Notes under the pieces: generated by a model
Database searches by the model: none
Seen by the model: only the letters and a program-made list of their open reading frames with translations
What the model was told of the DNA's origin: nothing
Part shown: one piece after another, positions 61,201 to 64,000 of the stretch
Numbering within the stretch: the first letter of the stretch is position 1
How the letters are laid out: each line of letters starts with the position of its first letter
Origin: Parashewanella spongiae
GTDB taxonomy: Bacteria > Pseudomonadota > Gammaproteobacteria > Enterobacterales > Shewanellaceae
Reading direction: 5' to 3'
NCBI RefSeq assembly: GCF_004358345.1
Contig: NZ_CP037952.1
Coordinates: 310,001 to 374,000 of the forward strand
DNA length: 64,000 bases
Translations under genes and position numbers: made by a program

Positions 61201-64000
61201 AGAAGTGTTTACGGTGACCTTAAGTGATGACAGCACGACGACGGTCACCATCACCATTACAGGTACCGATGATGCACCGGTTATCAGCGCCGACAGCGGC
61301 AGTGTGACCGAAGGCGAGCAAGCGCCAGTCACAGGCACGCTAACCGGCAGTGATGCGGACAATCCGACCCTGAGTTTTAGTGCACAAACCATTAATAACG
61401 ACTATGGCCAGTTCACGGTCAACAGCGATGGCAGTTGGAGCTTTACGCTCGCCGACAATGCTACGGTAAATGGGTTAACTGAAGGCGAAGAGCACATAGA
61501 AGTGTTTACGGTGACCTTAAGTGATGACAGCACGACGACGGTCACCATCACCATTACAGGTACCGATGATGCACCGGTTATCAGCGCCGACAGCGGCAGT
61601 GTGACCGAAGGCGAGCAAGCGCCAGTCACAGGCACGCTAACCGGCAGTGATGCGGACAATCCGACCCTGAGTTTTAGTGCACAAACCATTAATAACGACT
61701 ATGGCCAGTTCACGGTCAACAGCGATGGCAGTTGGAGCTTTACGCTCGCCGACAATGCTACGGTAAATGGGTTAACTGAAGGCGAAGAGCACATAGAAGT
61801 GTTTACGGTGACCTTAAGTGATGACAGCACGACGACGGTCACCATCACCATTACAGGTACCGATGATGCACCGGTTATCAGCGCCGACAGCGGCAGTGTG
61901 ACCGAAGGCGAGCAAGCGCCAGTCACAGGCACGCTAACCGGCAGTGATGCGGACAATCCGACCCTGAGTTTTAGTGCACAAACCATTAATAACGACTATG
62001 GCCAGTTCACGGTCAACAGCGATGGCAGTTGGAGCTTTACGCTCGCCGACAATGCTACGGTAAATGGGTTAACTGAAGGCGAAGAGCACATAGAAGTGTT
62101 TACGGTGACCTTAAGTGATGACAGCACGACGACGGTCACCATCACCATTACAGGTACCGATGATGCACCGGTTATCAGCGCCGACAGCGGCAGTGTGACC
62201 GAAGGCGAGCAAGCGCCAGTCACAGGCACGCTAACCGGCAGTGATGCGGACAATCCGACCCTGAGTTTTAGTGCACAAACCATTAATAACGACTATGGCC
62301 AGTTCACGGTCAACAGCGATGGCAGTTGGAGCTTTACGCTCGCCGACAATGCTACGGTAAATGGGTTAACTGAAGGCGAAGAGCACATAGAAGTGTTTAC
62401 GGTGACCTTAAGTGATGACAGCACGACGACGGTCACCATCACCATCAATGGCACCAACGATGCGCCACATGCCGAAGCTGACACTGTTGAAATGAAAGAG
62501 TCAGACATTGCCTACAACACAGCTTATGTTGTCGATAGTCGTGGAAATTTAGCTTTAGTTAACTTAAGCACAGGCGCTCATACTAAAATTGCTGATACTG
62601 GGACGATATTTACTGACGTAGCAATATCACAATCAGGTGAGTTATTCGGCATCAACTTTAATAGCCTATACACAATTGATAAACTGAGCGGAGAAGTGAC
62701 ACCTATTAATGAGGAACTTGACGTACGGGCTAATGCGCTGACCTTCTCAGATGATGGTCGACTCTATGCTGCCGCTGGTGATGCGATTTATGAATTAGAT
62801 CCTACAGATGGCAGCGTTCTACATGCCTATGACAACCTTGGCGTCTTTTCAGCCGGCGACTTAGCCTTTCATAACGGTAAAATGTATTGGACCACATATG
62901 ATGGCGCACTATATGAAGTCGTAATAAATGAAACAACTGGGAAAGCGACGGTAAATGAAGTCATTAGTGACTTAGGTCTAACCACCGGCAATTATGGCCT
63001 AGTCTCTGGACATGATGGCAATCTCTATGTGTTTTCAGGTAACACTATTCTGCTTGTCGATCCTATCAATGGCACATCAGAAGTGGTGGTTATCTATGAT
63101 GGAATTGGCTCGGTGTTCGGAACCACCATTCCAGCGGCGGTAAATAATGAAGCCACAGGTAATGTACTTGATAATGACACCGACATTGACAATAACCATA
63201 ACTCACTTACGGTTACAAGGGTTGAATTCAATGGCGTGACGTACAATGTGGGTGATGAAATTAGCGGTACATATGGTTTCTTACAACTCCAGTCGAATGG
63301 CGAATTCACCTATCGTTTAGATGAATCACGAGAAGTTACTCAAGATCTTGCAGAAGGAGAACTTGCCTACGATGTGTTTACTTATACCGTTTCAGACGGG
63401 AGTGGTGGCAGCGATACGGCGACATTGACAATTAAAATCACAGGTACCGATGCAGATGCAGATACAGGTTCCCCTGCCAGTGAACCGACTCTATCACTTG
63501 AGGCTGGCTCACTGTTAGCTTCGTTAAACTTTGAAGGTGTGGTGACCAATAGAAGTATTTCTAACGATCAAAATGTTCAAGTATCCGTTTTGAATGATAT
63601 GTTTACAGGAAATTGGGGCTCTAACAATCAATATGGAACAGTGGAGATTGGTAAAGCGTCTACTTATTTAAATGAGGATGCTTCTAAAGACCATGGAGAT
63701 GTGCTTGAGCTTGAAAATCGCGAAGGAGACAACACCTTATTTTTGGATGTCGTCCTAGACGCCAGTAAATTTTATTCACTCAATTTTGAAGCCGCTGCCC
63801 GCCAGGATACAACTGCTAGTAATTCAAACTTTACTGTAAAGCTGCAAAAGGTTAATGATGATGGAGAACTGACTGGAGAGGTTATTACTCTGAGGGATAT
63901 TAACTTTTCTAGTGTAAATAAATGGCTAGAGATTCAAGAATTTTTTAAAGTAGAAGCGTCCGGTAAATACCGTATTACCTTTGAAGGTGATGATGCTGAT
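49220..64000 (+). CDS. Giant LapA-like type I-secreted adhesin, at least 4927 aa (partial)
   Basis: Open from the ATG at 49220 to the window edge without a stop. Residues 1-62 form a LapA-type retention module (ITAAPNGLSIKVNG, VVLGQEIQQGSTLFV), followed by T99-A-A-G102 (ELPETAAGGQ), the motif cut by LapG protease. Two cadherin/Ig-like repeats (about 155-354) precede 41 VCBS repeats (355-4412). Then come a beta-propeller-like segment (about 4430-4625), another cadherin/VCBS-like domain (about 4637-4745) and a jelly-roll-like region (from about 4760). The RTX type I signal must lie beyond the window. The protein should span the outer membrane pore (LapE/TolC-like) and be released by LapG when cyclic di-GMP falls; lapD, lapG and the exporter are not in view. 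Confidence 0.88.
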   Translation, partial: MNKIITTQNGVITAAPNGLSIKVNGQQQPVVLGQEIQQGSTLFVAENASFELRLQDGTTHNQQDFTQTEPSADDAFAEIEALQQLIESGDDPTEELPETAAGGQISNQGGIDFTSVSRTGVETLASTTFDTNTVNIAPQNQAIQPAQISDVIEFDTQTVDDSNSISEDSVATGNVLANDIYLDSLITIVTYEINGQTIAAGDSVTLEGGELIINADGSYIFTPNDHWNGTTPTVTYTTNTGSTASLNIEVTPVDDASILENDTNTVAEDNIASGNVLSNDSDVESDLSVTSYEVNGNTIAAGDSVTLEGGVLIINVDGSYTFTPNDHWNGTTPTVTYTTNTGSTATLNIEVTPVDDAPVISADSGSVTEGEQAPVTGTLTGSDADNPTLSFSAQTINNDYGQFTVNSDGSWSFTLADNATVNGLTEGEEHIEVFTVTLSDDSTTTVTITITGTDDAPVISADSGSVTEGEQAPVTGTLTGSDADNPTLSFSAQTINNDYGQFTVNSDGSWSFTLADNATVNGLTEGEEHIEVFTVTLSDDSTTTVTITITGTDDAPVISADSGSVTEGEQAPVTGTLTGSDADNPTLSFSAQTINNDYGQFTVNSDGSWSFTLADNATVNGLTEGEEHIEVFTVTLSDDSTTTVTITITGTDDAPVISADSGSVTEGEQAPVTGTLTGSDADNPTLSFSAQTINNDYGQFTVNSDGSWSFTLADNATVNGLTEGEEHIEVFTVTLSDDSTTTVTITITGTDDAPVISADSGSVTEGEQAPVTGTLTGSDADNPTLSFSAQTINNDYGQFTVNSDGSWSFTLADNATVNGLTEGEEHIEVFTVTLSDDSTTTVTITITGTDDAPVISADGGSVTEGEQAPVTGTLTGSDADNPTLSFSAQTINNDYGQFTVNSDGSWSFTLADNATVNGLTEGEEHIEVFTVTLSDDSTTTVTITITGTDDAPVISADSGSVTEGEQAPVTGTLTGSDADNPTLSFSAQTINNDYGQFTVNSDGSWSFTLADNATVNGLTEGEEHIEVFTVTLSDDSTTTVTITITGTDDAPVISADSGSVTEGEQAPVTGTLTGSDADNPTLSFSAQTINNDYGQFTVNSDGSWSFTLADNATVNGLTEGEEHIEVFTVTLSDDSTTTVTITITGTDDAPVISADSGSVTEGEQAPVTGTLTGSDADNPTLSFSAQTINNDYGQFTVNSDGSWSFTLADNATVNGLTEGEEHIEVFTVTLSDDSTTTVTITITGTDDAPVISADSGSVTEGEQAPVTGTLTGSDADNPTLSFSAQTINNDYGQFTVNSDGSWSFTLADNATVNGLTEGEEHIEVFTVTLSDDSTTTVTITITGTDDAPVISADSGSVTEGEQAPVTGTLTGSDADNPTLSFSAQTINNDYGQFTVNSDGSWSFTLADNATVNGLTEGEEHIEVFTVTLSDDSTTTVTITITGTDDAPVISADSGSVTEGEQAPVTGTLTGSDADNPTLSFSAQTINNDYGQFTVNSDGSWSFTLADNATVNGLTEGEEHIEVFTVTLSDDSTTTVTITITGTDDAPVISADSGSVTEGEQAPVTGTLTGSDADNPTLSFSAQTINNDYGQFTVNSDGSWSFTLADNATVNGLTEGEEHIEVFTVTLSDDSTTTVTITITGTDDAPVISADSGSVTEGEQAPVTGTLTGSDADNPTLSFSAQTINNDYGQFTVNSDGSWSFTLADNATVNGLTEGEEHIEVFTVTLSDDSTTTVTITITGTDDAPVISADSGSVTEGEQAPVTGTLTGSDADNPTLSFSAQTINNDYGQFTVNSDGSWSFTLADNATVNGLTEGEEHIEVFTVTLSDDSTTTVTITITGTDDAPVISADSGSVTEGEQAPVTGTLTGSDADNPTLSFSAQTINNDYGQFTVNSDGSWSFTLADNATVNGLTEGEEHIEVFTVTLSDDSTTTVTITITGTDDAPVISADSGSVTEGEQAPVTGTLTGSDADNPTLSFSAQTINNDYGQFTVNSDGSWSFTLADNATVNGLTEGEEHIEVFTVTLSDDSTTTVTITITGTDDAPVISADSGSVTEGEQAPVTGTLTGSDADNPTLSFSAQTINNDYGQFTVNSDGSWSFTLADNATVNGLTEGEEHIEVFTVTLSDDSTTTVTITITGTDDAPVISADSGSVTEGEQAPVTGTLTGSDADNPTLSFSAQTINNDYGQFTVNSDGSWSFTLADNATVNGLTEGEEHIEVFTVTLSDDSTTTVTITITGTDDAPVISADSGSVTEGEQAPVTGTLTGSDADNPTLSFSAQTINNDYGQFTVNSDGSWSFTLADNATVNGLTEGEEHIEVFTVTLSDDSTTTVTITITGTDDAPVISADSGSVTEGEQAPVTGTLTGSDADNPTLSFSAQTINNDYGQFTVNSDGSWSFTLADNATVNGLTEGEEHIEVFTVTLSDDSTTTVTITITGTDDAPVISADSGSVTEGEQAPVTGTLTGSDADNPTLSFSAQTINNDYGQFTVNSDGSWSFTLADNATVNGLTEGEEHIEVFTVTLSDDSTTTVTITITGTDDAPVISADSGSVTEGEQAPVTGTLTGSDADNPTLSFSAQTINNDYGQFTVNSDGSWSFTLADNATVNGLTEGEEHIEVFTVTLSDDSTTTVTITITGTDDAPVISADSGSVTEGEQAPVTGTLTGSDADNPTLSFSAQTINNDYGQFTVNSDGSWSFTLADNATVNGLTEGEEHIEVFTVTLSDDSTTTVTITITGTDDAPVISADSGSVTEGEQAPVTGTLTGSDADNPTLSFSAQTINNDYGQFTVNSDGSWSFTLADNATVNGLTEGEEHIEVFTVTLSDDSTTTVTITITGTDDAPVISADSGSVTEGEQAPVTGTLTGSDADNPTLSFSAQTINNDYGQFTVNSDGSWSFTLADNATVNGLTEGEEHIEVFTVTLSDDSTTTVTITITGTDDAPVISADSGSVTEGEQAPVTGTLTGSDADNPTLSFSAQTINNDYGQFTVNSDGSWSFTLADNATVNGLTEGEEHIEVFTVTLSDDSTTTVTITITGTDDAPVISADSGSVTEGEQAPVTGTLTGSDADNPTLSFSAQTINNDYGQFTVNSDGSWSFTLADNATVNGLTEGEEHIEVFTVTLSDDSTTTVTITITGTDDAPVISADSGSVTEGEQAPVTGTLTGSDADNPTLSFSAQTINNDYGQFTVNSDGSWSFTLADNATVNGLTEGEEHIEVFTVTLSDDSTTTVTITITGTDDAPVISADSGSVTEGEQAPVTGTLTGSDADNPTLSFSAQTINNDYGQFTVNSDGSWSFTLADNATVNGLTEGEEHIEVFTVTLSDDSTTTVTITITGTDDAPVISADSGSVTEGEQAPVTGTLTGSDADNPTLSFSAQTINNDYGQFTVNSDGSWSFTLADNATVNGLTEGEEHIEVFTVTLSDDSTTTVTITITGTDDAPVISADSGSVTEGEQAPVTGTLTGSDADNPTLSFSAQTINNDYGQFTVNSDGSWSFTLADNATVNGLTEGEEHIEVFTVTLSDDSTTVTITITGTDDAPVISADSGSVTEGEQAPVTGTLTGSDADNPTLSFSAQTINNDYGQFTVNSDGSWSFTLADNATVNGLTEGEEHIEVFTVTLSDDSTTTVTITITGTDDAPVISADSGSVTEGEQAPVTGTLTGSDADNPTLSFSAQTINNDYGQFTVNSDGSWSFTLADNATVNGLTEGEEHIEVFTVTLSDDSTTTVTITITGTDDAPVISADSGSVTEGEQAPVTGTLTGSDADNPTLSFSAQTINNDYGQFTVNSDGSWSFTLADNATVNGLTEGEEHIEVFTVTLSDDSTTTVTITITGTDDAPVISADSGSVTEGEQAPVTGTLTGSDADNPTLSFSAQTINNDYGQFTVNSDGSWSFTLADNATVNGLTEGEEHIEVFTVTLSDDSTTTVTITITGTDDAPVISADSGSVTEGEQAPVTGTLTGSDADNPTLSFSAQTINNDYGQFTVNSDGSWSFTLADNATVNGLTEGEEHIEVFTVTLSDDSTTTVTITITGTDDAPVISADSGSVTEGEQAPVTGTLTGSDADNPTLSFSAQTINNDYGQFTVNSDGSWSFTLADNATVNGLTEGEEHIEVFTVTLSDDSTTTVTITITGTDDAPVISADSGSVTEGEQAPVTGTLTGSDADNPTLSFSAQTINNDYGQFTVNSDGSWSFTLADNATVNGLTEGEEHIEVFTVTLSDDSTTTVTITITGTDDAPVISADSGSVTEGEQAPVTGTLTGSDADNPTLSFSAQTINNDYGQFTVNSDGSWSFTLADNATVNGLTEGEEHIEVFTVTLSDDSTTTVTITITGTDDAPVISADSGSVTEGEQAPVTGTLTGSDADNPTLSFSAQTINNDYGQFTVNSDGSWSFTLADNATVNGLTEGEEHIEVFTVTLSDDSTTTVTITINGTNDAPHAEADTVEMKESDIAYNTAYVVDSRGNLALVNLSTGAHTKIADTGTIFTDVAISQSGELFGINFNSLYTIDKLSGEVTPINEELDVRANALTFSDDGRLYAAAGDAIYELDPTDGSVLHAYDNLGVFSAGDLAFHNGKMYWTTYDGALYEVVINETTGKATVNEVISDLGLTTGNYGLVSGHDGNLYVFSGNTILLVDPINGTSEVVVIYDGIGSVFGTTIPAAVNNEATGNVLDNDTDIDNNHNSLTVTRVEFNGVTYNVGDEISGTYGFLQLQSNGEFTYRLDESREVTQDLAEGELAYDVFTYTVSDGSGGSDTATLTIKITGTDADADTGSPASEPTLSLEAGSLLASLNFEGVVTNRSISNDQNVQVSVLNDMFTGNWGSNNQYGTVEIGKASTYLNEDASKDHGDVLELENREGDNTLFLDVVLDASKFYSLNFEAAARQDTTASNSNFTVKLQKVNDDGELTGEVITLRDINFSSVNKWLEIQEFFKVEASGKYRITFEGDDAD
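49694..50281 (+). repeat. Two Ig/cadherin-like repeats at the adhesin N-terminus
   Basis: Two units of about 285 and 303 bp encode near-parallel domains (GNVLANDIYLDSL and GNVLSNDSDVESDL, then DSVTLEGG, YIFTPNDHWNGTTPTVTYTT). They are more diverged from each other than the VCBS units after them. Confidence 0.8.
50282..62455 (+). repeat. Array of 41 tandem 297-bp VCBS units
   Basis: Each unit is 99 residues, opening DDAPVISADSGSVTEGEQAP and ending TVTITITGT, a VCBS/Ig-like domain with calcium-ligand-type acidic loops. The span is 12,174 bp: 40 units of 297 bp and one of 294 bp. Differences I can see are A to G at 51794 (unit 6, Ser to Gly), a 3-bp loss of one Thr codon near 59755 (unit 32), and a diverged end of the last unit (INGTNDAP). 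Such identity implies recent expansion or ongoing gene conversion. The copy number in the true genome depends on correct long-read assembly. Confidence 0.9.

Noticed and set aside
50282-62455. Possible CRISPR-like array because of regular spacing
   Set aside because: Units are 297 bp, contiguous and coding, with no spacers.
50416-62508. About 40 identical 95-residue reverse-strand reading frames
   Set aside because: They are antisense shadows of the VCBS units, repeating because the DNA repeats. No ribosome sites, and the forward frame is a coherent adhesin.

Overview
The window is a chromosomal segment of a marine gammaproteobacterium, most likely in or near the Shewanellaceae. Three things point there: the conserved order hemCDXY / cyaA / cyaY-lptM-lysA-dapF-DUF484-xerC-yigB, a hutI / hutCUH locus, and enolase-phosphatase and DapF proteins that read like Shewanella homologues. 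A host-associated relative such as Parashewanella is my guess for the genus, because core genes alternate with orphan effector-like genes and dense small transposable repeats. That placement is inference from remembered families, not a search.

Layout. 1-1822: a partial NhaA antiporter and an orphan gene. 1823-5100: a scrap yard of mobile DNA, with a TonB-receptor remnant interrupted by stacked elements (family A, E and F miniature elements and an ISAzo13-type IS with a likely -1 frameshift), then an IS200-type element. 5364-13019: a lipoprotein, a PspB-like protein, a Nat-type ABC exporter with an alpha/beta hydrolase, and divergently a YtrA-type GntR repressor with a second ABC exporter. 13100-17509: acyl-CoA synthetase, thioesterase, MtnC and a TPR lipoprotein. 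17754-21627: a 1058-residue ankyrin-type effector-like protein and a small Cys/His protein. 22298-27588: histidine degradation. 27948-32473: SIMPL protein, YjjG, the rpsF-priB-rpsR-rplI operon and a DUF481 outer-membrane protein. 32474-35152: miniature elements and a group II intron. 35170-42942: the yigB-xerC-DUF484-dapF-lysA-lptM run, cyaY and cyaA. 43137-44624: an orphan gene between two miniature elements. 44848-48845: hemCDXY. 49220-64000 and beyond: one giant LapA-like adhesin, open at the window edge.

How the parts work together. HutI, HutU and HutH degrade histidine under HutC. Rps/Rpl/PriB form a translation and replication-restart operon. LysA and DapF act on diaminopimelate. HemC and HemD make uroporphyrinogen III, and HemX and HemY are membrane partners in the same operon. 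CyaA makes cAMP and has a CRP-like site upstream. The adhesin has an N-terminal retention module with a LapG-type TAAG site, which implies type I secretion and surface release controlled by cyclic di-GMP.

The most striking signals are five. (1) There are 41 tandem, almost identical 297-bp VCBS units in the adhesin. (2) At least six families of small inverted-repeat elements are present, and several share one 20-bp core. (3) One such element supplies the TAG stop codons of both cyaY and cyaA. (4) An insertion stack can be ordered from target duplications. (5) A 1058-residue effector-like protein carries several kinase-site-like motifs. No tRNA, rRNA or CRISPR array was seen.
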